Shown here in pieces: positions 27,852 to 37,113 of a stretch of 64,000 nucleotides of DNA (position 1 is its first letter; every line of letters starts with the position of its first letter). Source of the stretch: Palleronia rufa (lineage in GTDB: Bacteria > Pseudomonadota > Alphaproteobacteria > Rhodobacterales > Rhodobacteraceae); contig NZ_JQEY01000009.1 of NCBI RefSeq assembly GCF_000743715.1, positions 17,023-81,022 on the forward strand, given 5' to 3'. The notes under the pieces were generated by a model. That model searched no databases, was not told the DNA's origin, and saw only the letters and a list, made by a program, of their open reading frames with translations. A program made the position numbers and the translations under genes.

Positions 27852-28841
27852 TCAGCCGGCGCGGGGGTGCGGACGCGCGGGGCTTTCCTTGAGCAGACCG
27901 CCCAGCCCCATGGCGGCGATCTCCTCCGCCGTCGGCTCGATCCCGCAGCAGATCCGCTCCAGCACCCAGTCGGCACCGTTGAGAGCCGGGGACCGGGCGC
28001 AGCCCGGCAGCCCGATCACCGGCACCGAGCCGCGCATTCCGTAAAACAGCAGGTTTCCCGGATCGACCGGCATTCCGAACCGCACCAGCGCGCCCCCCGC
28101 AAGGGCAAGTCCCGCGGGCCCCACATCCCGCGCATCGGATGTGGCGGAGGCGGTGAGGATCAGCGCCAGGTCACTTGTCACCGCCCCCAGCGCCGCGGCG
28201 ATGGCGGGCGCGTCATGGGGCACGACCCGGACCGCCGAAAGCTGCATTCCCAACCGGTCCAGCCGGGTGGCGATCGCCGCCTCTCCCTTGCCGGGTCCCC
28301 CGCCCAGGTCGGTGACGATCAACGTGGCATCCGACAGGACCACCGGCGCCACGGCCACCGCCCCCGCCGCGATCCGCGCGCCCTCCGCAACCGATCTGCC
28401 CGGCACGGCGTAAGAGATGATCTTGATCGTGGCGACCATGGTGCCCGCGGCGACCCGGGCGAAAGGCGGCAGGGTCGCCAGCGTCACCATCGGATCGAGC
28501 AGGTTGAGCCGGTGGATCGCGCCCGCATCCAGCCGCAGCACCCCCGGGCCGGTCGCATAGAGGTTCACGCGCCCCGTGCTCGCCTCCGTCACGCGCAACC
28601 CCGCCGCCCCCGGATCCGCCACGATGGCGCGGGCGATGGCGGCGGCGGCGGTATCCTCGTCCAGATCGTCGGGGCCCGGAACCGCGACGATCGCGCGGTC
28701 GATCCCCTCTGCCTCCAGCGCGGCGATGTCGTCGGCGTCCAGCCTGCGCCCCTTGCGGATACGCCCCGATGCCAACCGGTGCGAATGGGCCAGGATCGCG
28801 CCTTTCGCGCGGACAAGAGGCCGCTCCCCGAATTCCATCAC
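27852..28841 (-). CDS. Molybdopterin-binding protein (MoeA/MogA-like), XdhC partner
   Basis: A 329-residue protein with a MoCF-biosynthesis type domain. The C-terminal half contains LILTASATSDARDVGPAGL and PGNLLFYGMRGSVPVIGLPGCARS, typical of proteins that handle molybdopterin before nucleotide addition or sulfuration. It overlaps the stop of the XdhC gene by four bases, so the two are made together and probably serve a xanthine-dehydrogenase/CO-dehydrogenase family enzyme encoded elsewhere. The start may be either of two adjacent ATGs. Confidence 0.75.
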   Translation of the reverse strand: MMEFGERPLVRAKGAILAHSHRLASGRIRKGRRLDADDIAALEAEGIDRAIVAVPGPDDLDEDTAAAAIARAIVADPGAAGLRVTEASTGRVNLYATGPGVLRLDAGAIHRLNLLDPMVTLATLPPFARVAAGTMVATIKIISYAVPGRSVAEGARIAAGAVAVAPVVLSDATLIVTDLGGGPGKGEAAIATRLDRLGMQLSAVRVVPHDAPAIAAALGAVTSDLALILTASATSDARDVGPAGLALAGGALVRFGMPVDPGNLLFYGMRGSVPVIGLPGCARSPALNGADWVLERICCGIEPTAEEIAAMGLGGLLKESPARPHPRAG

Positions 28842-29809
28842 CCCTGCCTCAGCCGCGCGGTGATCTCCGCCATCACGGCCAAGGCAATCTCCGACGGGCT
28901 GCGCGCGCCGATATCGAGCCCGACAGGCGCATGGATGCGGGCGATCTGCGCTTCGGTGAAGCCTTTGTCGCGCAACCGGGCGACGCGCTTGCCATGCGTC
29001 CGGGTGGAGCCGAGGCAGCCGAGGTAGAACACGTCGGAGGCCAGCGCCCGTTCGATCGCCGGATCGTCCAGCTTGGGGTCGTGGGTCAGCGTCACCACCG
29101 CGGTGCGCGGGTCGAGCCCGTGGGCATCCAGCGCCTCGTCCGGCCAGTCGTGAATCAGCGTCTGGTCCGGAAACCGTTCCGGGCTGGCAAAGCTTTCGCG
29201 CGGGTCCACAAGCACCGCATCGTAGCCCGTCAGCCGGGCCATCTGCAGGAGGGGCTGGGCGATGTGAACGCCGCCGACCACCACCATCCTGAGCGGCGGG
29301 TTGTGGATGGCGACGAAGCGGGTGCCGCCGTCCTGAAAGCCGGAGCGATCCAGGCGGAAACGGTCGCCATGTGCCGGGGGGTGAACCAGCCGCCGCGCCC
29401 AGCTTTCGGTATCGACCTCATAGGCCACCTGGCGCCGGTCGCGTCGCGCCCCGGCCAGGTCCGCCAGCAGGTCGGCGGGCAGGTCGCCGTCGCGCACCGG
29501 CTCGACCATGACGCGGATGCGGCCGCCGCAGGCCAGGCCCACGGCGAAGGCCTCATCGTCCGAGACGCCGAACTCCATCAGCCGCGACCCGCCCTCCTCC
29601 GCGGCCTCCATCGCCTCGACGACCACGGCGCCCTCGACGCAACCGCCAGAGACCGACCCCGCGATTTCCCCGTCGCCGGAAATGGCCAGCTGGCTGCCGA
29701 CGGGGCGCGGCGCCGAGCCCCAGGTTTCGACCACGGTGGCCAGCACGGCGCCGCGTCCGGCCCGGTGCCAGTCAAGCGCGATCTCGGGGATGTCGTCGAA
29801 GCTGGTCAT
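28838..29809 (-). CDS. XdhC/CoxI-family molybdenum-hydroxylase maturation protein
   Basis: A 323-residue protein. The N-terminal XdhC domain has AVLATVVETWGSAPRPVGSQ and GSVSGGCVEGAV. The C-terminal Rossmann domain has MVVVGGVHIAQPLLQMARL and FYLGCLGSTRTHGKRVARL. The family binds the molybdenum cofactor, supports its sulfuration and hands it to xanthine dehydrogenase-type apoenzymes. Start 29809 is chosen because MTSFDDIPEIALDWH is the natural N-terminus; the longer frame upstream has no family similarity. Confidence 0.88.
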   Translation of the reverse strand: MTSFDDIPEIALDWHRAGRGAVLATVVETWGSAPRPVGSQLAISGDGEIAGSVSGGCVEGAVVVEAMEAAEEGGSRLMEFGVSDDEAFAVGLACGGRIRVMVEPVRDGDLPADLLADLAGARRDRRQVAYEVDTESWARRLVHPPAHGDRFRLDRSGFQDGGTRFVAIHNPPLRMVVVGGVHIAQPLLQMARLTGYDAVLVDPRESFASPERFPDQTLIHDWPDEALDAHGLDPRTAVVTLTHDPKLDDPAIERALASDVFYLGCLGSTRTHGKRVARLRDKGFTEAQIARIHAPVGLDIGARSPSEIALAVMAEITARLRQG

Positions 29810-30376
29810 GGCAGGCGCCCGGTGATGGGGTGGGGATCGGCGCGGCCCGATCCGGCGCCGCGACAGTTCCGCAAGGATGAAGGACCACGCCGGGAATGAA
29901 AAGGGCCGCCCGCGCGGGAACGCCATTCCGCACTCCCGGCTCAGCGCCCTTCCGGCCTGTCGCCCTGAGGCGGCGGGTGTCTGGTCCCCCCGTCCGGACG
30001 CCGCCATGTGACGACATCGGAGGATGGCGGCCAAGTCCGTGTCCGTGCCGGAGGCCGTCTCCGTCACGTCCGTCAGCCCCGGGGTCCGGGCCGCCTTTCG
30101 GCGGGGGCCTCTGGCCCGGCCTGGCCGGGATCGCCCCTTGGTCCGGCGGGTCCCTATGGGCGGGGTGGGTCCCTTCTTGCTTCGGCTGGCGCCCGGCGGC
30201 CCACCCGTTCGTGGCGGAAGCCATGTCGCCAGTCTGTCCGCAGGAGACGGCCACCGCCGGGATGGCGGCAGGCCCGGACATGACAGGGGCGGCGGGAACA
30301 CCGCCGCCCGGCCGGCACGGCGGAACGGGTCGCCGCGCGGGGCGCCCGTCCGCGGTGCCGCCGCCGGCGGAAGGTG
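29810..30376. other. Gene-free interval upstream of xdhC
   Basis: About 570 bases with no convincing gene, although GC-rich open frames exist by chance. It would contain the promoter and leader for the XdhC pair and the end of the GMC-oxidoreductase transcript. The only structure I see is a perfect hairpin at 30287-30309. Confidence 0.5.
30287..30309. terminator. Hairpin downstream of the GMC oxidoreductase gene
   Basis: GGGCGGCGG (30287-30295) pairs perfectly with CCGCCGCCC (30301-30309) around a five-base loop, about 70 bases past the end of the minus-strand GMC gene. There is no T-run. Confidence 0.5.
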
Positions 30377-31945
30377 TCAGACCTCGTTTTTCGACATCGC
30401 TCCGGCGATATGGTCGGCCTGGCGGATCGCCAGCGCCACGATGGTCAGGGTCGGGTTCTCGGCCGCGCCGGTGGTGAACTGAGAGCCGTCCGATACGAAG
30501 AGGTTCGCGATATCGTGGGTCTGGCCCCACTTGTTGACCACGCCGTCCTGCGGATTGGCGGACATCCGGTTGGTGCCAAGGTTGTGCGTGGACGGATAGG
30601 GCGGCGTCGGCAACGTTCGCGTGGCACCGACCGCATCGTACATCGCCATGCCGACCTTGTAGGCATAGTCCCGCATCGCCCGGTCGTTCTGGTGATCGGA
30701 GTAGTGGACATTGGCCACCGGCATGCCGAACTGGTCCTTGGTGTCGCTCAGGGTGACGCGGTTGGATTCCTGCGGCATGTCCTCTCCGACGATCCACATC
30801 CCGGCCATGTTCTCATAGGAGTCGAGCGCGGTGGTGAACTCCCGCCCCCACGCGCCGGGATCGAGGAACGCGGCCATGAACGGCAGGCCCAGGCTCAAGG
30901 TCTCCAGCTCGAACCCGCCGACGAAACCGCGCGACGGGTCGTGCCGGGCCTCGTCCTGCACGACGCCGGCCATGGTCGTGCCGCGCCACATCTTCACCGG
31001 CTTGTCGAAGATTCCGTAGACCGAACCCGTCAGGTGGCGCATGTAGTTGCGCCCCACCTGCCCGGAGCTGTTGGCCATCCCCTCGGGATAGATCGACGAG
31101 GCCGAGTTCAGCAGCAGCCGCGGACTTTCGATGGAATTGCCCGCGACGCAGACGATGCGGGCCATCTGCTTGTGCTCGGTCCCGTCCTCGGCGGCGTAGA
31201 CCACGCCGTTCGCCTTGCCGTCGGGGCCGTGCTCGATCCGAAGCACATGGGCCTTTTCGCGGACTTCCAGGTTGCCGGTAGCTTCGCCCGCCGGGATGTC
31301 GGTATAGGCCGTGGACCACTTGGCCCCCCACTTGCAGCCCTGGAAACAGAAACCGGTCTGCTGGCAGGGCGGCCGGTCGTCGTACCAGTCGGAGTTGATC
31401 GCCATGCGGCCGGTGTGGACCTCTTCGTAGCCCAGCGCCTTGGCCCCGGTTTCGAAGACCTTGTAGTTGTTGGAACCGGGCAGACCCGCGCGGCCGCCCG
31501 TGCGGGTGACCTTCATCTTCTCCTCGGCCCTGGCGTACCAGGGCGCCAGTTCCTTGTCGTCGATGGGCCAGTCCAGAAGGTTCGCGCCCTCCAGCGCGCC
31601 ATAGGTGGTCGCAGCCTTCCACTCGTGCGGTTGGAACCGCAGCGAAGCACCGGCCCAGTGGGTCGTGGTGCCGCCCACGGCCTTGACGATCCAGGCCGGC
31701 AGCCCGGAGAAGTCCTTGGCCACGCGCCAGTCGCCGGAGGTCGTGCGCGGATCGAGCCAGGCAAGCTGGCCGAAGCTCTCCCATTCGTCGTTGACGTAAT
31801 CCTCCGGCAGATAGCGCCCGCCGGCCTCCAGCGCGACGACGCCGATGCCTTTCTGGGCCAGTTCGTTGGCAAGAACCCCGCCCCCGGCGCCGGTTCCGAT
31901 GATGACCACGACGCTGTCGTCGCTGAGGTCGAATGGTGCTGGCAT
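30377..31945 (-). CDS. GMC-family oxidoreductase, gluconate 2-dehydrogenase flavoprotein-like
   Basis: A 522-residue FAD enzyme. The ADP-binding motif VVVIIGTGAGGGVLANELA is at residues 12-30 and the second GMC signature is around VCVAGNSIESPRLLLNSAS. The C-terminus has the catalytic block STHNLGTNRMSANPQDGVV with the active-site His/Asn and VSDGSQFTTGAAENPTLTI. It resembles the large subunit of membrane sugar-acid dehydrogenases. A subunit-3 gene lies 23 bases upstream, but the cytochrome c subunit that normally completes the complex is not next to it. The polyol or sugar substrate is unknown. Confidence 0.85.
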   Translation of the reverse strand: MPAPFDLSDDSVVVIIGTGAGGGVLANELAQKGIGVVALEAGGRYLPEDYVNDEWESFGQLAWLDPRTTSGDWRVAKDFSGLPAWIVKAVGGTTTHWAGASLRFQPHEWKAATTYGALEGANLLDWPIDDKELAPWYARAEEKMKVTRTGGRAGLPGSNNYKVFETGAKALGYEEVHTGRMAINSDWYDDRPPCQQTGFCFQGCKWGAKWSTAYTDIPAGEATGNLEVREKAHVLRIEHGPDGKANGVVYAAEDGTEHKQMARIVCVAGNSIESPRLLLNSASSIYPEGMANSSGQVGRNYMRHLTGSVYGIFDKPVKMWRGTTMAGVVQDEARHDPSRGFVGGFELETLSLGLPFMAAFLDPGAWGREFTTALDSYENMAGMWIVGEDMPQESNRVTLSDTKDQFGMPVANVHYSDHQNDRAMRDYAYKVGMAMYDAVGATRTLPTPPYPSTHNLGTNRMSANPQDGVVNKWGQTHDIANLFVSDGSQFTTGAAENPTLTIVALAIRQADHIAGAMSKNEV

Positions 31946-31968
31946 GTTCTAGATCCTCCCTGCGCGTC

Positions 31969-32490
31969 TCACAGCCACGCGATGTCGTCGAAGCCGCGGT
32001 CGATGTAACCGCCCTGGGAATACGATTCGCCCTCATATCCGAAGATCGGCCAGACGGCCTTTTGGTTGTAGAGCCCTGTCACCAGGCCCGCCCGGATCTT
32101 CTCGAAGAACGCGTCGTCGGCCATGGATCGCAGCACCTCCGCGCGGTCCCGCTCCCACCCGATGTCGAGATAGCGGCTGCCTTTGAGGTCCGTCGCGCGC
32201 CTGTCCAGCGCCGCGATCCCGGCCTCTGTCGCGTCGGCCTCTTCGGGCGTGTCGTACCCCTTGACCGCGGTCACGTAGTTGGCGTCGGGGATCCGGTCGT
32301 GGGGATAGATGTCGCGCGCCATCTGCACCAGCGTGGCGAAGCTCTCGGGCGTCATGGCCGTCATCTCGGTGGCCCATGCGGCGTCGCGCCCGGCCACGAA
32401 CCCCGCGCCGCAGACGAAGGCGCCGGCCGCGGTGGCCCGTGACAGCAGTTGGCGCCGTGTCAGGCCCCTGGGGGCCGTCGTCGTGGTCAT
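31969..32490 (-). CDS. Gluconate 2-dehydrogenase subunit 3-like protein with Tat signal
   Basis: A 173-residue exported protein. Start 32490 gives MTTTTAPRGLTRRQLLSRA with a twin-arginine motif (RRQLLSRA), followed by a hydrophobic stretch and Ala-x-Ala type cleavage near AWATE. The mature part has the subunit-3 features ESFATLVQMARDIYPHD and FFEKIRAGLVTGLYN. The partner flavoprotein lacks a signal of its own, so it is probably carried to the periplasm by this Tat subunit, as known for the related dehydrogenases. Confidence 0.85.
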   Translation of the reverse strand: MTTTTAPRGLTRRQLLSRATAAGAFVCGAGFVAGRDAAWATEMTAMTPESFATLVQMARDIYPHDRIPDANYVTAVKGYDTPEEADATEAGIAALDRRATDLKGSRYLDIGWERDRAEVLRSMADDAFFEKIRAGLVTGLYNQKAVWPIFGYEGESYSQGGYIDRGFDDIAWL

Positions 32491-32534
32491 GTCTCTTTCC
32501 TCCCTCTTGTGCTGTCCGCCCTGATGGGGCTGCG

Positions 32535-32930
32535 TCACCCGAACCGGCCGCTGCGCTCGAGCACCTCGATCTGATAGCCGTCGGGATCGGCGATGAAGAA
32601 GAACCGCCCGATCAACGTACCCCTGGGTGCGAATTCCACGATCTTGCGCGGGCTCAACCCGGCCTCTGTCAGGCGCGCGTGCTCCCGGTCCAGGTCCGCG
32701 ACCGACACGGCCAGGTGGCCGTAGCCGTCGCCCAGATCGTAGGCTTCGGTCCGGCCCTTGTTGACGGTCAACTCGACCTCGAACGCGGCTTCCGCATTGC
32801 TGAGATAGATCAGCGTGAAATCGTCGAAATCCAGCCGGTCGGCCACGTCCAGACCGAAGGCGGTCCGGTAGAACGCGACCGATCGCGCCTCTTCCAGGAC
32901 GCGGATCATGCTGTGTATGGCTTTGGCCAT
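32535..32930 (-). CDS. gloA: Lactoylglutathione lyase / glyoxalase I-like protein
   Basis: A 131-residue glyoxalase-fold protein. HSMIRVLEEARSVAFYRTAFGLDV starts the first beta-alpha-beta-beta-beta module with the metal-binding His. The Glu ligand lies in AAFEVELTVNKG and the second His in GYGHLAVSV, with the final Glu in GYQIEVLER. These four residues match glyoxalase I, which isomerises the methylglyoxal-glutathione adduct. A less specific dioxygenase-superfamily role is possible. It is 44 bases upstream of the Tat-exported subunit gene. Confidence 0.8.
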   Translation of the reverse strand: MAKAIHSMIRVLEEARSVAFYRTAFGLDVADRLDFDDFTLIYLSNAEAAFEVELTVNKGRTEAYDLGDGYGHLAVSVADLDREHARLTEAGLSPRKIVEFAPRGTLIGRFFFIADPDGYQIEVLERSGRFG

Positions 32931-33040
32931 GGGGACTCCGGTGCAGCAGCCTGTTGCGAAAACTCTGCCCCAGGAGACGCGGCCGGTGGTGGTATATGCT
33001 TACTGCATATGCGCCGGCGGCCTCAGACTTTGGTCGGAGG

Positions 33041-33331
33041 TCATTCCGCGGCCATCATGGATCCCGGCGCGTCGGGCCGAGACAGGTAGATCACGCAGGC
33101 CGATCGGAGCGCCGACGTGAAATTTTGCGGCGTATCGCCACGAAGGGCCATCTCATCGTGCAGCGTGGCGATGAAATCCGTAAGGCTCATGCGTTCCTCA
33201 GCGGAAAGGCGGTCGAGCACCTCCCAAAAGACGTTCTCCAGCCGGATCGACGTGCTGTACCCCCGGAGGCGGAGGCTGCGGGACGTGCTGGCGTAGAGCC
33301 CCGGATCCTGATTGGCGTAAACTCGGCACAT
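33041..33331 (-). CDS. Ribbon-helix-helix domain protein
   Basis: A 96-residue protein. Its central part, STSIRLENVFWEVLDRLSAEERMSLTDFIATL, has the beta-strand and two-helix pattern of the RHH_4 family common in alphaproteobacteria. The tail SALRSACVIYLS is also family-typical. Such proteins are DNA-binding regulators whose targets are mostly unknown. The start at 33331 is preceded by GGGAGAA at a good distance; longer frames upstream have no similarity. Confidence 0.8.
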   Translation of the reverse strand: MCRVYANQDPGLYASTSRSLRLRGYSTSIRLENVFWEVLDRLSAEERMSLTDFIATLHDEMALRGDTPQNFTSALRSACVIYLSRPDAPGSMMAAE

Positions 33332-33504
33332 GTGATTCTCCCTTCCGCAGCGCATTTCGGCAGTATCCAGGTGCAACTGGGTCCGCGTCAACGTGCACGA
33401 ACGCAGCGAAGCCGCCGGGGTCATCGACGCGGTGGGCCGGTCCGCAGAAGCGACCCGGCCCGCCGTCATCCGTTCGCGCGATGGCTCGCGCGGATCCGCG
33501 CCCC

Positions 33505-35754
33505 TCAGTTCGCCGCGGCGACCTGCAGAAGCGGGGTGATGTTGCGCACCGTGGCGCGGCGGTTGGCCCGTTCGTCCGCTTCGGTCGGCACTTTCAGGAA
33601 CCGCTCGCCATAGCCCTGCACCACCATGTTGGAGGCCGGAACCTGGAAGTACTCCGACAGAGCCAGCGCGACGGATTCGGCGCGACGGTCGCTCAGCGCC
33701 AGGTTGTAGGCCGCGTCGCCCACCGCATCCGTGTGGCCCTCGACCAGGAAGACCGCGCGCGGTTCCTGGGCGATGGTGTCGCGGATGAACTGGCCGAGGG
33801 CGCGCAGCTGCTGCGCCTGCTCCGGCCGGATCGCTGCGGAGCCGGTATCGAAGGTGATCGCCTCCAGATCGACCGCCGGCACCTGATAGCGCACCTCCGG
33901 GATGTTGCGCACCTGGGACAGGCTGAACGCGCGGTCGAACTGACGGTTGGCCGACAGGGCGTCGCGCAGTGCGGCCTCGTCGTTCAGATCCACCGTACGA
34001 GAGGTTTGTTCGGTCTGCTGGAGCTGTGCCACGTCCACCGGCTGGTACGTCTGGTCGATGTCGTCGATCAGCACGACGCGCGTCCCGTCCGGCGTGATCC
34101 GCACCCGGCGGACGACGCGCAAGTCGGCATCGCGGATCGTGACCACCTGGCTGCCGTCCTCATAGCTGACCGTGCTGCGGGTCGAGCCGTCGCTGAAGGT
34201 CTCGTTCCGGACCTCTGCCCCGGGCTGGCGGAGAAGCGCGTTGTCGTCCTTGATCAGTTCGTAGCTGCCGTCGCCGCGGGACACCACGACCCTGTCGTCG
34301 GCAGAGGCCACGACCTGCCGGTTGCCGCGGATCAGAGCCCCGACGGCCAGCGCGCCGGCGCCGAGCAAGAGACCCTTTTCGAGGTTGCTGAGACCGCCGC
34401 CGTCGTCGTTGGCGGCGGCGGTTGCATCCGCCTCGCCCGTCTGCTGCTGGCCGGTCTGTTCCTGGCCCGCCTGTTGCTGGCCGGTCTGCTGCTGGGCATT
34501 CGCTCCTGCCGCGCCCTCCGCGCTCCGCTGGATCGAGGTCGCGAAATCCTCCGAACTGGATCGTGAGGTCTCCTCGGTGACGGTTGTGGTCTGGGTATCG
34601 ACGGCCTCTGCGTCCTCTGCTGCGGCGGCCGCGACGGGCGCCTGGCCTTCGACGGCGGCCGCTTCGGTCTGCGTCATCGGCGCGGCGGCGCCCGTTTCCG
34701 CGGGGGCGGTCTGGGTTGCGCTGTCGGCACCTGCCCCGGGGGCTGCCGTCTCGGCCGGCGCCGCGCCGGTCTGGCTGCCGGTCTCTGCGCCGGCTGCGGG
34801 CTCCTGCGCCGCGCCGAGGGACTGCTCCAGCTCATCGGCCGACGGCATTTCCGCATCGGCAGCGGCCCCGCCAGTCGCGGCAGGCGCCGTATCACCGGCA
34901 GACGGTGCCGCCTGGGGTTCCGCGGCGGGCGCCGCGGTCTCGGGGGCCGCGGGTTCGGCACCCGCATCCGGCGTGGTGGTCTGGCCGCTCGTATCCGACG
35001 CGGCGGTCTGGCCACTCGCATCCGGCGCGGCGGTCTCGGCGCTGGCCTCCGGCGCGGCGGTCTGGCCACCCGCATCCGGCGCGGCGGTGTTGGCGCCCGC
35101 ATCCGGCGCGGCGGTCGCGGCGCTGGCGTCCGGCGCGGCGGGTTCGGCGCCCGCATCCGGTGCAGTTGTCTGGCCGCTCGTATCCGGCGCGGCGGTCTGA
35201 CCGCCCGCATCCGGCGCGGCGGTCTCGGCGCTGGTGTCCGGTGCGGCGGTTTCCGCGCCCGGTGCGGGGGCCGCGCCCGCCTCCGGAGCGCTCGGAGCGG
35301 CCGCGCTGTCCGGGGCGGCGGGTTCGGCCGCACCGCTGGCGTCAGGCGGGGCCGTCTCCTCCGTCGCTGCGGGGGCGGCGGGTTGTTCCGGCGGTGTTTC
35401 GGAGCCTGTCTGCGCCGGCGCCTCTCCGGCATCCGGAGCCTCCGGCGCGGGTGCCGTCGCTTCCGGCGCCGGGGCCGGCGCCGGCGCGCTCTCTCCGGCC
35501 TCTGCCGGAGCCGCGTCGGCGCCGGCCGACGGCACCACCGCGTCGATGGCGTCCTGCGGGACGCCCGCGGCGGTCGCGCCCGCTATGGCGCTCTGGCAGC
35601 CATCGCTGTCCGCCCCCGCGGAGCAGGCCTGCCCCACCTTGCCCAGCATTTCCTGCACGCTCTGTTGGCTGGCATCCTGCGCCAGGGCCGGGAACGGCAC
35701 GGCCAGGTTGAGGCTGGCCAGGATGGCCGTCGTCGTCTTGAGGGCGGATTTCAT
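33505..35754 (-). CDS. OmpA-family protein with long Ala/Pro-rich repeat region
   Basis: A 749-residue envelope protein. The signal peptide is MKSALKTTTAILASLNLAV up to about residue 26. A small cysteine-containing N-terminal domain follows (SAGADSDGCQSAIAGATAAG). Residues about 80-430 are low complexity, rich in Ala, Pro, Glu and Thr, and include twelve copies of a nine-residue repeat. A hydrophobic glycine-rich segment (GLLLGAGALAVGALIRG) precedes a beta-rich part. The C-terminal 120 residues are an OmpA peptidoglycan-binding domain (FDTGSAAIRPEQAQQLRALG, VEGHTDAVGDAAYNLALS). It likely ties an extended envelope stalk to peptidoglycan. Confidence 0.88.
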   Translation of the reverse strand: MKSALKTTTAILASLNLAVPFPALAQDASQQSVQEMLGKVGQACSAGADSDGCQSAIAGATAAGVPQDAIDAVVPSAGADAAPAEAGESAPAPAPAPEATAPAPEAPDAGEAPAQTGSETPPEQPAAPAATEETAPPDASGAAEPAAPDSAAAPSAPEAGAAPAPGAETAAPDTSAETAAPDAGGQTAAPDTSGQTTAPDAGAEPAAPDASAATAAPDAGANTAAPDAGGQTAAPEASAETAAPDASGQTAASDTSGQTTTPDAGAEPAAPETAAPAAEPQAAPSAGDTAPAATGGAAADAEMPSADELEQSLGAAQEPAAGAETGSQTGAAPAETAAPGAGADSATQTAPAETGAAAPMTQTEAAAVEGQAPVAAAAAEDAEAVDTQTTTVTEETSRSSSEDFATSIQRSAEGAAGANAQQQTGQQQAGQEQTGQQQTGEADATAAANDDGGGLSNLEKGLLLGAGALAVGALIRGNRQVVASADDRVVVSRGDGSYELIKDDNALLRQPGAEVRNETFSDGSTRSTVSYEDGSQVVTIRDADLRVVRRVRITPDGTRVVLIDDIDQTYQPVDVAQLQQTEQTSRTVDLNDEAALRDALSANRQFDRAFSLSQVRNIPEVRYQVPAVDLEAITFDTGSAAIRPEQAQQLRALGQFIRDTIAQEPRAVFLVEGHTDAVGDAAYNLALSDRRAESVALALSEYFQVPASNMVVQGYGERFLKVPTEADERANRRATVRNITPLLQVAAAN
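34930..35253 (-). repeat. Twelve tandem 27-bp repeats coding for a 9-residue unit
   Basis: Within the OmpA-family gene the minus strand encodes twelve back-to-back copies of a unit of the form (E/Q/A/N)(T/P)(A/T)APD(A/T)(S/G)(A/G). The copies differ mainly at the first and last positions. The repeat length (27 bases) keeps the frame whenever a unit is lost or gained. Confidence 0.9.
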
Positions 35755-35840
35755 CTGTGTTTCCTCCGGATGGTGTGTTGACGCCACAACGGCGGTGTCG
35801 CGGCCCCGTTCCGCCCGTTGGCGAAGTTGTGACGCGGGGC

Positions 35841-37103
35841 TCAGCGCATCAGGGCCAGCATGCGCGCCTTCTCGCCCTTGTCCTCGGGGCGCGCCACGGC
35901 GCGGGCCAGCCCTTCGAGCGACGCGATATCGTGACCGGCGCGAAAGCTGTCGACGTGCCGCATCATGGTGGCGATGCCGCGCGCCCGGGGGGCGAACCCG
36001 TCGAAGCGCAGCAGAGGGTTCAGCCAGATCACCCGGCGCGCGGTCAGACTCAACCGGGCCATGGCGCGGTCCAGCTCCTCCGGGTCGCCCCGGTCCAGCC
36101 CGTCGGTGATCAGAAGGACGATCGCCCCCTGGCCCATGACCCGGCGCGACCAGTCGCGGTTGAACGCGGCCAGACTGGCGCCGATACGCGTTCCACCCTC
36201 CCAGTCCTGCGCCTGCGCCCCGGCCGCCGCCAGGGCCGCGTCCACGTCCCGGTGGCGCAGGTGGCGGGTGATGTTGGTCAGCCGGGTGCCGAAGGTGAAG
36301 GCATGGACATCGGCCCAGCCCGCGCCCTTCTGGTTCGACACGGCGTGGAGGAAATGCAGCACCGCGCGCGAATAGGCCGACATGGAGCCGGAGATGTCGC
36401 ACAGCGCCACCAGCGACGGCCAGCGGATGCGCTGGGTCCGGGTCTCGAACCGGGTGACCTCACCGCCGCGGCGCAGGGCGCCCTGCATGGTGCGGCGCCA
36501 GTCGGCGCGTCGGCCCAGAGCGTCGGCGATGGTGCGGCGCGAACGAAGCGGCGGGACCGGCAGCGTCAGCCGCGCGATCATCCTGCGGGCGCGGGCCATC
36601 TCGGCATTGGACATCTGTTCGAAGTCGAGCGTCCGGAGTCGTTCCTCATCGGAGACCGTGCGGCTGGCGTCGACTTCCAGAACATGGTCCTCGGGCGCGT
36701 CCTGCCGATCCGGCTGTGGCAGATCGGGTTCCTCGGCGCCGTTCAGCAGCGCCTCCGCCGCGCGTTTTTCGGCCGCCCGTGCCGCGCGTTCCTCCGCCAC
36801 GCCGCGTACCATGGGCGACAGGAACGAAATCATCTGCTCCATGTAGCGCGGGTCGCGCCAGTAGAGACGGAAGAGCTGGTCGAAGACCTCACGCTGGTCG
36901 CGCCGGGTCACGAAACAGGCATGGAGCGTCCAGTAGAAGTCCCGCCGGTCGGTGAAGCCCGCCGCCTCCACCGCGCGGATCGCGTCGATAACCCGCCCGG
37001 GCCCGATCGGCAGGCCCGCGTTGCGGAGCGCGCGCGCGAACCAGGTGATGTTATGGGCGAGCTTGGGATGCTCGGGCAGATCCAGATCGGCGTATCTAGC
37101 CAT
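35841..37103 (-). CDS. VWA-domain protein, CoxE-like
   Basis: A 420-residue protein. The N-terminal helical part opens HPKLAHNITWFARALRNAGLPIGPGRVIDA. The C-terminal von Willebrand A domain carries the metal-ion-dependent adhesion motif DISGSMSAYS and LLITDGLDRGDP. CoxE proteins work with a MoxR ATPase (CoxD) as a chaperone pair that matures molybdenum hydroxylases or other complexes. The MoxR gene is nearby at 38067, separated by two small genes. Start 37103 is the natural N-terminus (MARYADLDLPEHPKLAH). Confidence 0.88.
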   Translation of the reverse strand: MARYADLDLPEHPKLAHNITWFARALRNAGLPIGPGRVIDAIRAVEAAGFTDRRDFYWTLHACFVTRRDQREVFDQLFRLYWRDPRYMEQMISFLSPMVRGVAEERAARAAEKRAAEALLNGAEEPDLPQPDRQDAPEDHVLEVDASRTVSDEERLRTLDFEQMSNAEMARARRMIARLTLPVPPLRSRRTIADALGRRADWRRTMQGALRRGGEVTRFETRTQRIRWPSLVALCDISGSMSAYSRAVLHFLHAVSNQKGAGWADVHAFTFGTRLTNITRHLRHRDVDAALAAAGAQAQDWEGGTRIGASLAAFNRDWSRRVMGQGAIVLLITDGLDRGDPEELDRAMARLSLTARRVIWLNPLLRFDGFAPRARGIATMMRHVDSFRAGHDIASLEGLARAVARPEDKGEKARMLALMR

Positions 37104-37113
37104 GGGGGTACCA

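Noticed and set aside
29896..30477. Plus-strand frames between xdhC and the GMC gene
   Set aside because: Low-complexity Gly/Pro/Arg-rich products without start signals or domains.
34930..35253. Possible CRISPR-like array because of regular short repeats
   Set aside because: There are no spacers; the 27-bp units are contiguous and in frame inside an OmpA-type gene.
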